NCBI RefSeq assembly: GCF_026210795.1
Contig: NC_089429.1
Span: 3,658,001-3,722,000 of the forward strand
Length of the DNA stretch: 64,000 nt
Source of the DNA: Rhizophagus irregularis
Lineage: Eukaryota > Glomeromycota > Glomeromycetes > Glomerales > Glomeraceae
Direction of reading: 5' to 3'
The notes beneath the pieces were generated by a model. It was not told the origin of the DNA. It made no database searches and saw nothing but the letters and a program-made list of their open reading frames with translations. A program made the translations under genes and the position numbers. This document shows positions 47,130-59,791 of the stretch, one piece after another (the first letter of the stretch is position 1; every line of letters begins with the position of its first letter).

Positions 47130-48948
47130 ATTACATAATATTATGCCTATGCCATAGTAACTATGTATGTTTATATTTATCTATTATATTATATTTATTT
47201 TCTTATAATATACATACAGTATTTTTATATTTATTCATCTTATATATGGGTGTCAATTTCAACCTTGTAAATTGTGATTTAACTTTTATTATAATAGTAA
47301 AATTATACAAAATAAAAGAGATATAATGTATGATAAAAACAAATAAAGAAGAAGATATAGCTTAGTATGTTGCTGTTATGCATAATATTAAACTTGTTAA
47401 ACTTTGCTACTGAATCATTGTCCTACTCTAAAAACTCTAGTCAAACTTCTGTATATCAGATTAATTAATTGACTTGTACTATATTACTCATAATTTGCGC
47501 TATACTATATATGCTATTTTATTTAATATATTTTATTATTGCGAATTTTTAAATTAGTGTGATCAGTCGATTTTCATATTGCATGATACTAATAAGGTAA
47601 TCAGTAGTCAGATTTCACATGATGATTAACATTAGTAACAATAAAATTTTTGAAATTTTATATAATTATTTTTCACGTATTTCATATAAAAAAAGTAATA
47701 TGATTTGGGTGTCAAAAATATTTATATTGTAATATAAATTTAGAAAAAAATATATGTAAATGCAAAAAAGCAGTTAAATCAACTAGAAAAAATTGTTAAA
47801 AATGTATACCCAATTCTATCACTTCTAATTCTAAACAATTTAACTTTATTAAGAATAAAAATAAGCACTTCCAGTATAGATTTGGTTTAACAAAAAGTAT
47901 TTAATTTTCAATTTATACAAAATGTAATAATGCTTATTAACAATTGTCCAATAGTTCAATTTGACATGAAAAATAGAAAAAACAAAAAGAGCAAAAACTA
48001 CAGAAGTTATTGATCTTGATACTAATTCTTTTGAAATTTTCAAGTGAATCTAAACATAATGATTTCAAAATTAAAAATGATGATAATGATAAACTAGAAA
48101 TGGAAATTAATTATAAACTTATTATCAAATAACTATTCTTCCAGCTAAAAACTACTTAGTAATAATTTCTGAATTAAATGAATTTTTACTTGCAATTCAA
48201 AATAATATTATAGCTTTTCTTTAAGATGATGAAATTAATGCTAATAATTATATTTTTTCAAAATAGAAAAGGTTTAAGAGACTAGTACTTTATTAGTAGA
48301 TATATATGATTTTAAAAATTTTTGATTAAAATATGTTAAATTTGCTATAATAGTATTATAAAAAAAAAGAAAAGCTAGTTAAATAAAAGAAAAAGATTAA
48401 GTTTATTTTATGCTTTTTATTATACTGTATTTTTAAAAAATTATTAAAAATTACAAATTAAAATCTAATTTAAATAATAAAAATAATTTGTAATAAATCA
48501 ATTTCAAAGGTTAGCAACAGTAATTAATAATAAAATTCTGAAAGTTTCAGATATTTCTATAATTGATTAAAGGATTGAAAAAATACTATAAAATTATAAA
48601 AGAAAATTGATATTACTTAAAGGATTGTAAATTTTATACTGAAATAAGAAATATAATATTTTCAATTTAAACTATAAAAATGGTAAACTATTGAATTATT
48701 AATAAATAATTTTATCCAATATTTCTAATGATTTTTTAAAATACTATCCTTGTTTGGTGCAGCAAGTAAATTATGTATTCATATATATTTTCATTAAAAT
48801 ATTACAAATAATTATTACAATAATTAAAAATTTGTATATGATTAATAAAAATATGATTATTAACAATATATTTAATTAATAAAAAATTTTTGCAGTAATA
48901 ATACAAGTTAATTATACATTTTTTTTGTACAGATAATATAAATAACTA
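47130..48948. other. AT-rich region with a decayed coding fragment
   Basis: On the plus strand near 48085-48300, pieces such as DDNDKLEMEINYKLIIK, then AKNYLVIISELNEFLLAIQN and DDEINANNYIFSK are readable with stops and frameshifts between them. They look like an old gene remnant of unknown family. The rest is AT-rich without structure. Confidence 0.35.
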
Positions 48949-48968
48949 TTATCCCTTAAACTGTAAGC

Positions 48969-48994
48969 AATTGCAGGCAAATTTGCCTGCAATT
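48969..48994. repeat. Perfect 26-bp palindrome
   Basis: AATTGCAGGCAAA followed at once by its exact complement, with no spacer. It lies just inside the left end of the proposed element at 48949 and could be a protein-binding site or a by-product of the element's end. Confidence 0.9.
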
Positions 48995-49358
48995 TTACCA
49001 AATTTCAGCCTTCATTTAATTTTATAAAAAATAAAGTAATTTTAATAAAATTTTTTTTCAAAATAGTTTAAATTATATATTGTGCAGCAATTATTATCAT
49101 TTATAAATTATATATTAGAAAATCAAAAATTATCCATTGGTCAAAAATTGTATTTTAAGATAATTACAAAATTTTAAAAAACTTTGCACTTAACTTTGAT
49201 GATTTCATTGGTAATTAATTATAGCTATATAAAAGCTTAATAGAATATGTAGAATTTAGTATAAGAAACAACTTTTATTAATATAATTTTTGATGTTTAT
49301 AAGTAGAATTTTGACTTTATATAAAACCTAAATGAAAATTTTATTATGCATTTTAATT

Positions 49359-49622
49359 ATCATCACGATGTTAGTCAAAGTAATTTATTAATATTTATTA
49401 TTAGCACTTATTAAATATAAGGTATGTTGGTAAAATGCATTTAAGTATTTACTTAAAATACTAATAAAATGCTTAAAAAATTAAATGGTTAATAAATATT
49501 AAAATTTAGTACTTATTTAATATATTAAGCATTTATTGCTTAATAAATATAAAATTTTAATACTTATTAAATATTGCTATTCAATAAACATAAGGTTTCA
49601 GTTAGTCCAACATCGTGATGAT
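49359..49622. mobile_element. 264-bp MITE
   Basis: The ends ATCATCACGATGTTAGTC and (after one G/A step) GTCCAACATCGTGATGAT are inverted repeats. The interior repeats 'ttaataaatataa' and 'cttattaaata'. Target duplication unclear. Confidence 0.6.
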
Positions 49623-49821
49623 ATACTCATAAAAATTAATTTTTTTTATCTTTATTTTGTTTATTATAATGCAAAATTTTTATAACGAAAATAAAAACTA
49701 TAATAAATATTCAAATAGAGAAAAAATATGATAAGAAAAGTCTAGATTTTATTATATAAAAATTCTGATACTATTTTTGCGAGTTAATTTCTCACTCGAT
49801 TTTAATGATCAATTGCATATC

Positions 49822-50269
49822 TAGGGATGCTAATCGTTACATTATGTTACGTTACATTACGTAACTTACACTGTAAATTATATAAACTGAATGTAACATT
49901 ACATTAATATGTATTGATATGTTTACCAGAATTAAGCAGTATTACCTTAATCTTGGCCAAGTTTATAATTTATAACAAACATTAACAAATAAAAAATAGC
50001 TTATTATCATGTTTTACAGTTTCAGATTCAACTTTTTTATGATCTTATCATACAAATTTTAACATATTCCTGCAATCTTGTCGCATTTTTGTTCATTCAG
50101 AATTACAGTATTTATATTTATATTATTTTTTTATTGGGATTTATTATTTCTTCAGATTTTGATTAAAAAAAAAAATTTTATGTTACAATAACATAATGTA
50201 ACGTAACTTATAGAAAATTACCGTAACGTAACAATAAATTTTATAAATTACGGTAATTTTACATCCCTA
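49822..50269. mobile_element. 448-bp hAT-type MITE
   Basis: The ends TAGGGATG and CATCCCTA are inverted repeats. Perfect 8-bp duplications TGCATATC lie at 49814-49821 and 50270-50277. Both subterminal zones are rich in 'gttacgttacattacgtaac' and 'aacgtaacaat' words. Non-coding. Confidence 0.9.
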
Positions 50270-50427
50270 TGCATATCTAATTCATACAATTTATAGCTAG
50301 AATGTAGATCAATTTAACTACAAAAGTACGTAACGATCTGGCCAAAATTAAAGAATTTTTTATAGTGTCATTTATTCTAATTTAGAAATTGTGAGCAAAT
50401 TTGTCCGCAAAACGGTTTAAAAGATAA

Positions 50428-50984
50428 TTTTATATAATACACTGCAGCTTTATAAATTATATCCATTTTTAAGACAATTGTAACATGTATATTTATTACT
50501 AGAATAATTAATAGATCTATTGTTCATAAAACTATTCAATATATTTTTTCAGAAAATTTTAACCTTTAACAGGCTTTTCTTTTGCATTAATTTGCAATAG
50601 GTTATAAATTATCATATTTTTAATTTTGTTTATTAATAGGATTAGTGTTAAATAATTCTATTTATTGAATAATATAGCTGCAATATGTATTAAGTTGCTT
50701 GAATTCAGATATTATAAATACTAATTTTCATCCTAATGCTATACATTCAATTTTTCATATTTTTATAATTTAACATTTCTTAAAAATGTTCAATTTCAAA
50801 ATTATTGCTTAATTAATTTTTCTTATTAATATGAATTTCATATATAAAAATTAATTGAACTTTCACTTTTAATATTAATAATAATAAAATTAGCAGAATT
50901 ATCTAAAATATTAATTTTTTGTAAATCAATATCTTTTTTATATTTTTTATATTACTAGTTTTAAATTAAATGTAAATTTTTATA
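50428..50984. other. AT-rich spacer
   Basis: Nothing supported. Confidence 0.3.
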
Positions 50985-50992
50985 TTTGTAAT

Positions 50993-51876
50993 TAGAGGTG
51001 TGATCCAGATAAAATTTTACAATCTGTGATTTGCCTAGATCAGTCTGGATTATCATAGGATTAAATCCAGATAAACCAAATTAACTTTAAATTTTTAGAT
51101 ATCTCAATATCCAATATTAAATTATACAGAGATGTATAATAGTTCATTCGAATTGTTGCAATGAGACGATTTAAATGAGCTATTATACAACTCTGTATGA
51201 CTACTGAATGCTGAAATATTTGGCAAAAACGTCAAAAATCAGTATTGTTCATTTTACAATACTGCAAAATTTTACGTTTTAGCAAATATCTTAGCATCCA
51301 ATGATTATATAGAGATGCACAATAGCTCATTCAAATTATCTTAATACAGCGCTTTGAATAAGCTAATGTGCAACTCTGTATGATCATTAGATGCCGATAT
51401 ATTTGGTAAAATGTAAAATGGCGCATTATCTTAAAATGAAAATTTTGATTTTTAATATTTTACAAAATATAGTAGTCATATTACTCATGTAGAGTTGTAC
51501 AATAGCTCATTCAAATCATTGCATTGAGACAATTCAAAGGAGCTATTATGCACCTCTATATGATCACTGGATGCTGAGATATTTGGTAAAACATAAAATA
51601 GCATAGTATTATAATTTGTGAATATATAAAGTGCTGATTTTTGGTGTTTTGCCAAATATCTCAGCAACTAGTAATTGTAAAGAGGTGTACAATAGCTCAT
51701 TTGAATCATCTCATTGCAATGATTTGAATGAACTATTATACATCTTTGTATGATCACTGAATACTTAAACAAATTAAAACAGATAATCCTAAATCCATCC
51801 AGATTAATCCATTATCCATTTAATCTGGATGGATTGATGGATGATCCAAATTTTCAGATTTTGAATCACATCTTTA
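50993..51876. mobile_element. 884-bp hAT-type element with internal palindromic repeats
   Basis: The ends TAGAGGTGTGAT and ATCACATCTTTA are inverted repeats. Perfect duplications TTTGTAAT lie at 50985-50992 and 51877-51884. Subterminal 'aatccagat' and 'tctggatggat' words face each other. Between 51125 and 51745 four units of about 175 bp each carry an inverted repeat, 'aatagctcattcaaat' against 'atttgaatgagctatt', around a core like 'attgcattgagac'. Non-coding. Confidence 0.9.
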
Positions 51877-51884
51877 TTTGTAAT

Positions 51885-53024
51885 ATCATTTGAAAAATGA
51901 TAACAAATCAAATCTTTACTAGTTAAAGTAAACATATATAAATATAAGAATAATTTTAAAATAATGCCATATAATTACTAATATTATATTAATTGCTATG
52001 TATTTAACTTTCTAAATTTCTATAATATTAGTAAGATTTATACTACTAATTAGAGATTTAAGTGCAATTTGATATTTATCTGTATAATATTTAAGACAAG
52101 TATAAGTATTAGAATTATTAATCTTTAATTAAAAAAAAAAAATTTAATATTAATACTATTAAGTTAAGAAATGTGGCACAATAATTTTATGTAAATTCCT
52201 TGATTTTTTCAATTTTCTTAATTTTCTTGATTTATTTAATAAATCTGATAAATTTGATATATTTAATTGAAATAATGTATTTACCGCACCCTGCGTTACA
52301 AATTTATATATATTTTTATGTTTATCATTTGCCATTTTAGGGGGGTGCGGCGTATAAACTAAAGATTGACATAAATAATTTACAAAAAAGGAAGGATGCT
52401 TTGTAACGCAGGGTGCGGTAAATAAATTCACTCTATTTAATTTATTTAATTTATTAATTTTATTTGTTATAATTATTTTATTTTACTTATTTGTTATATT
52501 TATTTTATTTATTTTATCAAATATTTTATTTTTTTTATTTTATTATAAATAGTGTTTATCACTTTTCCATCATTTTTTTTTATTCACTTTTATTAAATGG
52601 TACAAAAAAGTTTATAAACATATATAGCAGTTATTTTTAAGTGATAAGTAAAAGAAAAAACTTAATATTTTATATATATAGAAAAGACATATTTTTTCAT
52701 AATTTTTAGCTTTAATTTATTGTTTTTTCTTTGTAAAAAATACATGCAACTAAAAAATAATTATGATGTAAAATAATTGTAAAATAAATAATAAGATATT
52801 CTTTTTTATAAAATAACTAATTATATATTTGTTTTTTATCTTTTAAAATTATTTTATTAGATTTATTCTACTAAAATCCTTAAATGGCAAATAAAATCTT
52901 TTAAATAAAGTAAAAGAATTTGTGATTCTCTTATGAAAGCATTTTTTGGTAAAAAATAAAATTTTCAGATCAGACTTTATACAGGTAACAAAATCGTGCA
53001 TTATTATCCCTGGAAATATGCTAA
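51885..53024. other. AT-rich spacer containing one small MITE
   Basis: Apart from the MITE at 52280-52422, only runs of A and T are visible, including 'tttatttaatttatttta' repeats at 52430-52560. Confidence 0.35.
52280..52422. mobile_element. 143-bp MITE with GC-rich ends
   Basis: The ends TTTACCGCACCCTGCGTTAC and GTAACGCAGGGTGCGGTAAA are perfect inverted repeats, strikingly GC-rich for this region. The centre holds 'ggggggtgcggcgta'. The target duplication cannot be told from the AT-rich flanks. The 90-codon minus-strand frame across it is fortuitous. Confidence 0.8.
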
Positions 53025-53032
53025 CATCATCG

Positions 53033-54367
53033 TAAAGCTCTGAACGGTTCAGGCTAAACTGGGGAACCGATCCGAAACTGGCTCAAAATTCAGTTCGGTT
53101 CGGTTCGGTTCGGGTATTAGAACTGAAAAACCGGCGGTTCGGTTCAGTTTAATCCGATTTTTTATAAAAATGCGAAAAATCGAATAGCTGGCCATCTAGT
53201 GATCGTACAAAGTCGAACCATATATCATTGAATTCGTTTCGATAAGACGCGTCGAATGGAGGTAAGATCATGTCTCTAGCATCGATAGATCACACGTTAA
53301 CCCACGCTAAATGATTTATAAATAATTGGAATTAGCAAGTTATCTATCGGTGCTAGAGACATGATCTTAGCACCATTCAACGCGTCTCAGTGAGACGAAT
53401 CCAATAAATATGAATTCGTTCGTATACGACCACTGGATGGCGAATAATACCAAGTTTCGCATTTTTTTAAAATTTTTGAGCATTAAAAATTAAAAATTCT
53501 GATACATGAATTTATTCGTCATCCAATGGCCGTACAAATATGAATTAGGACTCATTGGATTCGTCTCGATGAGACGAGTCGAATGGTGGTGAGATATATT
53601 GGTCTCTCTGTTGATTTCTATTGTTATATCCATTGCTTCTTCTATTTCCGTTTCTGTTGTTGTTGTTTCCATTGTCTTCTTCGTTATGGTAGTTGTAGTA
53701 GTTGTTATTGTTGTTGTGGTGTTTATCATGTCTCTAGCATTTATAAATAGCTTGCTAATGCCAATTTTTTATAAATCATTTAGCGTGAATTAACTTATGA
53801 TCTATTGATGCTATAGACATGATCTCACCACCATTCGACTCGTCTCATTGAGACGAATCCAATGAGTCTTATTTCATATTTGTACGACCATTGGACGACG
53901 AATAAATTCATGTATCGGAATTTTTAATTTTTAACGCTCAAAAATTTTTAAAAAATGCAAAACTTGATATTATTCGCCATCCAGTGGTTGTATATGAACA
54001 AATTCATATTCATTGGATTCGTCTCACTGAGACGCGTCGAATGGTGCTAAGATCATGTCTCTAGCACCGATAGATAGCTTGCTAATTCCAATTATTTATA
54101 AATCATTTAGCGTGGGTTAACGTGTGATCTATCGATGCTAGAGACATTATCTTACCGCCATTCGACGCGTCTCGTCGAGACGAATCCAATGATATATGGC
54201 TCGACTTTGTACGATCACTAGATGACTGGCTATTCGATTTTTCGCATTTTTATAAAAATCGGATTAAACTGAACCGAACCGCCGGTTTTTCAGTTCAGTT
54301 CTTACGGATTTCGGCTCTAATCCGAACTGTCTATAATCCGGACCAAACCGACCCATTCAGAGCTTTA
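53033..54367. mobile_element. 1.34-kb hAT-type foldback element
   Basis: The ends TAAAGCTCTGAACGG and the facing ATTCAGAGCTTTA are inverted repeats. Perfect duplications CATCATCG lie at 53025-53032 and 54368-54375. The subterminal zones hold 'cggttcggttcggttcgg' and 'ccgaaccgccggtttttcag'. Nearly the whole element folds back on itself around about 53700. Each arm carries several copies of a smaller palindrome: 'gattcgtctc', 'gagacg(a/c)(a/g)tc', 'gaatgg(t/a)g(g/c)taag', 'catgtctctagca'. At the centre a 'tgttgttgtt' simple repeat makes a Thr- or Val-rich open frame on either strand that is not a gene. Confidence 0.9.
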
Positions 54368-54375
54368 CATCATCG

Positions 54376-57300
54376 TTTTACATTCATTTAAAAGCTAAGA
54401 ATTTGCTCTATTGTAGAAATTAAAGATTTCTAGGAAAATTGGATCACTGAATAAGACATAATTAACGATCAAAGTCAAATCAAATTTAAAAATTAAAAAT
54501 AAATATATTGAATGTAATTATTCACAATCCAGTAATTCAATTCATTCGATTTTAAGCTTATTAGATAGACCTCAATTTTCTCTTTCAAATGAATATAATT
54601 TCATTCATGTAGCTTACATCTACAGGTATTTAATAATTATCAAACTTATAAAATTTTATATTAATAATATAATTAATGATTTCTGATCATCTACATATAA
54701 TAAACGAATTATTTTAAATTTATTTTAAAGAGAAAAGTTGGCATTACCTTAGGGAGCAAAGATCATTCAAATTGAATCATTACATGTGAAGTAATTAATG
54801 ATCAAATTTAGATATAATTCAATAAATATACTAAACGTAATTACTGAACAACTAGTGATTCAATTCACTTGATTTTAGATTTATTAGATAGATCTTGATT
54901 TTCTCTTTCAAATAAATATAAATTTATTTATATAGCTTATTTCTACAAAGAATTATCAATGATTTTGTCATAAGAGTTATATTTGATCTTTTAAATTTTA
55001 ATATCTTATTATATTAAAAAAAAAATTAAAAATTATATAATTAATTAGTTTTTTTTGCATTATTTAGTATAAATTTATTATTTTTATATAAATAATAATT
55101 TATATTTGCTTTAATAAAATTATTTTTGTGTAAAAAAATTAGATACCAAGAATTTGCCCATATAAAAAAGTTAAATTACTTTAAAATTAGTTATAAAAGT
55201 CCAAAAAATGTTTAAAAAAATTTGTCAAAATTTGTCAAAATTAAACATTATATAACTAATGATTGAGTAAAAAAGATTATATTACGTACTTATATAATTA
55301 TTTTAAGTTATATAACTATATTCTATATAATTATATAATATGTATTTATATATAGTTATAATTACAAATAAGTTATAATTATACTATACAGTACTGCCTA
55401 AAAGGTATACCAGAAATTAGCTGATATTTCTCAATTAGTAACCTTAATCCCTTATCTAATTAACCTAATATTACCAAAAAAAAAGTACTTATTGGTTAAT
55501 ATTTATATGTGAAATTATGTACTGTCATATGAATAATATAATGACAAATAAGATATAAAAAATAAGATTTTATCTACTCAAAAAAAATTAAGTCTCTCAA
55601 ATAAATATAAACAATAAATACTGAAAGGTGTAATAAATGTGAAGAATTTTATTACATAATTATGTAACCAGTACTTTTTTGTAATAATACTAAGGATAAT
55701 CTCCTACCTTTATTAATTAAATATTATATATAATAATTATATTAAGATAAGATCGCATCTATAATAAAAATTAAAAAAAAAATATTATATATAATAATTG
55801 GCTTCTAGTGATTTAATTTGAACAAACTTTTTTTTATTTTGTGAAGTTAAATATATAGAGCTAAATGAGAATTATAAATTAAAAAAAATTTATTAAAATT
55901 GAATCATTAGAAGTCAAGATAATTGTATTATAATATTATTTTATTTTTAAATATATAAATATCATATAATATATATAGACTTGATTTGAAACTTAACTCT
56001 CTCCACCTTTTTTTAAATTAACTGATCTCTAACATGCTTTTAAAATATTCCAAACTTATATTAATTTTAGTAATTTAAAAATTAAATTATACTTGAATAT
56101 ATACATTTATTTTATCAGTACAAAATAAAATTAATTAATTTATAATATTAGTTAAATATTCTAATTTTTAGAAAATAAAATAGATTTATATATCACATTT
56201 TGATATATTGAAACAAGTATTTTATATGAAAATATGCCAAAAAAGAGGTTTCTTAATTGTACTATACAATAATAAATAAGTAATTACTGCCATAATAACT
56301 ATATTAACCTTTTATTTGCAGATTTAATTTACTATTTAATCATTTTATAATAAAAATAAACTTATATAATTATAAATAAAGCAAAATTAGATTATAATAT
56401 ATTAGCTTTAATTTTCCTATTATTCCTACAACACTTCAAAATTCCTTTACTTTAAATTGAGATTAAAAACTGATATTTATAAACAAATATATCTATCCAA
56501 ATTAGAAATTAACTTTTTTAAATAAAATTAAAATATAATTTTAAAATATTTTTTTAGTTTTATTAAAATTATTTTATATCTTTATTATTACTGTATTTAT
56601 TAAACATACTATTTTTAAAAATGAAATAAATCAGGCTTAAATAATCAATAGTAATAATAATTGTAATTTTCATAAAATATAAAAATTATTTATAAATATT
56701 AATTTTATGCTTATATTTAGAAAATGAAATATTTAAAAAAATTTTTTCAAATAACTTAAGATTATTAAATCCATTATTATATACAATCAAATTTTACTTT
56801 ATCAAATAATAAGAAAAGTGATTTTCTAATAATATCATCTACTAATATAATTGATTATGACAATAAATTTTTTGCTTTTAATGATATTTTCAAATTTGTT
56901 TCAGCTAATATGCAGAATTAAAAGTTATTTTTGGCAAAAAATTAGTTAAGGACATTTTACTAAAAATGTATCTTATAATATTAAAATTATAAAAAATAAA
57001 AAAATACTATTAATTGCAGTGAAGAAAACTATTTTAAAATATAGTATGTCAAAAGTAATTTATCTTTTAGTATACATAAGAATATAGTTTTCTGCTAGTA
57101 AATATTAATATATATATAATAATAAATATTAAAAAATTCTTAAAGTTCTCAAATTGGCCAAAAATATTAATAATTTTATTGTAAAAATGAAAAAGATAGG
57201 TATATAAATGTCTATTAATATAAAATAAATTAGTAATATATATGTATTTTTTATTGTTTAGATGGTAGAAATTAGAAAAAGTGATATTAGTGAAATGTAC

Positions 57301-58709
57301 AAATATTATTTTGATTAACATACAAATATGTTGAACTATACTTATCTTTATAAAATAAGTAAAATTTATAATATATTGTAAATAGTTGTATTATTTAACT
57401 TTTTATTTATTATATAACCTTTTTAAAATTAAAAATAAAAACAATTTGTTAGATTATAATAGTAAAATATTATATCAAAATTAATGTTATTATAAAAAGT
57501 AAATAAATAATAAAATTATTATAAGAAAAATAGGAAATGTGATATCTAATTTATAAGTTCTTTATTAAAAATGGCCAATTTTTTGAAATGATTTTGTAAT
57601 AATTTTAAAATACTACTAAAATACATTTAATATATTAAAATGTTTTTATTATATTTTAGTTATTATTTTGTAATTGTATTGTATCTAGGTCTATAAAAAT
57701 ATCTCAAAATAATATCACAATAATTTTTTAATGCTTTTATTATTATTTTATTATTATAATATAATTAATTTTGATATTATTTTAATATTTTAATTTCAAA
57801 AATACCTTAAATATATTTTGATATATTTTAAAAATTTTACAAAATAATTGCACAATTGTTTTGAAAGCTATTATATCTAGGTCTATAAAAATATTTCAAA
57901 AAATTGGCAATTTTTAGTAAAGTCCTATAGAAATAAATCTTGAAAATAAAAGTTTACTGCTATAGTAAATTCAACTAAAGTAATCAGAGATTATTATTGT
58001 TCAGTTAAAATCAATTAATCAATTTTAAATGATTTATTAAATAAAAATTTAATAGATGAATAAGTAAATATAGTTAAAGTTCTACTTTTATAAATTGCTG
58101 GAGTTTTTGGATAACTATTAATAGAAGTAAATTTTATGTAATTTTTTTTAAGTTAGCATTCAAGCTACCAAACAAATTAGCTCATATTAGAAAATTAAAA
58201 ACAACTATAAAAGTTTTTAATTATAATAGTAAGCAATTATTTATTTTAATGAAATGCAAAAAGCATTAGCAAAAGAAACTGTATAATGTTAATAATCTAT
58301 TTATTTATTTTATCAAATGTTCAAATAATCTCCTTTTTACAGTTGACAACCTATATATAAATATTTATTTATTCTACAATAAAATAGATAAATTCTTATC
58401 ATATATAATTACATGTAAAGAGATAGAATGTAACTTTAATTTAGTCAAATATGAAATTACAAAAAAAATTGTGAAGCACACCAAAAAATATTTGAAGAAA
58501 TCTACTACTTTTTTTATAATTTGAAAAAAAGCTATTTTTAAAATAAAGACTATATTACTAGAATTGAAGATATATAATTATATAAAATTTATAAGAAATT
58601 TTATTTTAAATATAATTTTATTTCACATACAATGATTTATTTTACATAAAATCTCTAAAATTATTGTTAGAAAAATAGTTAGAATATTCTACAATATATT
58701 TTATAAATA
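54376..58709. other. Very AT-rich region without genes
   Basis: No supported gene. A direct repeat of about 230 bp (54430-54660 and 54760-54980) shares 'agatagacctcaattttctc', 'tttcaaatgaatataa' and 'gcttacatctac'. Elsewhere only AT-rich sequence was seen apart from the possible MITE at 57565-57921. Confidence 0.45.
57565..57921. mobile_element. Possible 0.36-kb MITE
   Basis: The left 'attaaaaatggccaatttt' and 'ttgaaat' face the right 'atttcaaaaaattggcaatt' and 'tttagtaa'. They are inverted repeats of about 30 bp with few mismatches. The direct word 'atctaggtctataaaaatat' occurs twice inside (57685 and 57869). Non-coding. Confidence 0.5.
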
Positions 58710-58881
58710 CAGTCAACCCTTATTATAATGAACCCTAGGTTCTAGACTTCAACTTTGCTATAGGGCTATAGTAAAGATTTTAAGAAATTTGATTGATTAA
58801 TTCATTATAGCAAGAGGAAATTTATTATAGTTGTCTGAAAAATTCACTATATCAAGAGTTTGCTATATCAAGATTTGACTA
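58710..58881. mobile_element. 172-bp Tc1/mariner-like MITE
   Basis: The left CAGTCAACCCTTATTATAAT and right 'ctatatcaagatttgacta' are inverted repeats with a few changes, flanked by TA (58708-58709 and 58882-58883). Confidence 0.7.
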
Positions 58882-59064
58882 TACATTTGAAAGCCATATT
58901 ATGAATAAATGATACAAGTTAAAAAAAATGCTGGTATATCAAATTCTCTTCAAATTTTCTATCTACTATAGTTATAGTAGGGTTAAATAATAGTTTATAA
59001 TTCACATATTTACCAAATATCACAGGTTGAAAAATGAAAAATCAGGCATTAATCATTCACCAAT

Positions 59065-59314
59065 CCCTATAAAAAAGGAATGTTCAGAAAACATACATAA
59101 AATAAACATAAAATGTATATTATACATAAAATGTCTATGAATGTCCATAGAATACATAGGATATATGCAAAGGAGACTCATATACTTTTTTGTACATTTT
59201 ATATACAATGAGCCCATTTTGTATATTTTTTATATATTTTATGGACATTTTATAGACATTTTATGTATATTGTATATTTTACGTATATATTTTAAACATT
59301 CCTTTTTTATAGGG
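59065..59314. mobile_element. 250-bp MITE with CCCTATAAAA ends
   Basis: The ends CCCTATAAAAAAGGAATGTT and AACATTCCTTTTTTATAGGG (approximately) are inverted repeats. The 3-bp direct repeat AAT lies at 59062-59064 and 59315-59317. Same end type and duplication length as 13770-14064. The interior repeats 'tatacataaaatgt' and 'atggacattttat'. The 64-codon plus-strand frame inside is not a gene. Confidence 0.82.
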
Positions 59315-59502
59315 AATCAGTCACCAATCAGATAGCTAATTGGTAACTGATTAGTAACTGATTAGTATTTTTGCTAAATACCATTACCAATCAAGCAGTT
59401 TGCTAACTTTTGATTTGGTGATCAGAAAAAAAATAAAATATAATTATTGAAATCGTCTCAATAAGACGAATCTAATGGTAGTAAAATTGCATTTTTTAGG
59501 AT

Positions 59503-59791
59503 TAGTATTTGGAATCGAATATATTCAAATATACTTGAGTATTCATTTAAATTTATAAAGTGTATTCAAATAATATTCGAATAAGTTAAATTTCCTTTTA
59601 TAGTAATGATTTACATAATTTTTAGCTTAAATTATGATTTTAACTCAGTTAAATTTAAGGATTTAATGTCCAATTAGAATTTTAACTATACTATATCTGG
59701 CTAAATGAATACTCAAATAACCACTATGCTTATTCGAATACTCAAATATACTCGAGTGATTCAAATAACTGTTACATGATTCCAAATACTA
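59503..59791. mobile_element. 289-bp hAT-type MITE nested in the foldback element
   Basis: The ends TAGTATTTGGAATC and GATTCCAAATACTA are perfect inverted repeats. The duplications are TTTAGGAT (59495-59502) and TTTAGAAT (59792-59799), 7 of 8. Subterminal 'attcaaatatacttgag' and 'ctcaaatatactcgag' words face each other. Confidence 0.85.

Larger units (their letters stand above)
48949..50427. mobile_element. Possible 1.5-kb inverted-repeat element
   Basis: The left end 'ttatcccttaaactgt' with 'gcaggcaaatttgcctgc' faces the right end 'gcaaatttgtccgcaaaa' with 'cggtttaaaagataa'. They are inverted relatives with several mismatches. The left side resembles the right end of the element at 17280-17811. 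Two MITEs lie inside. No target duplication was found. Confidence 0.4.

Noticed and set aside
52159-52431. 90-residue minus-strand frame
   Set aside because: Mostly the 143-bp MITE plus simple AT repeats.
53490-53793. Thr-rich (minus) and Val-rich (plus) open frames
   Set aside because: Both come from the triplet repeat at the centre of the foldback element.
59141-59335. 64-residue Tyr/Ile-rich frame
   Set aside because: It lies wholly within the CCCTATAAAA MITE and its flank.
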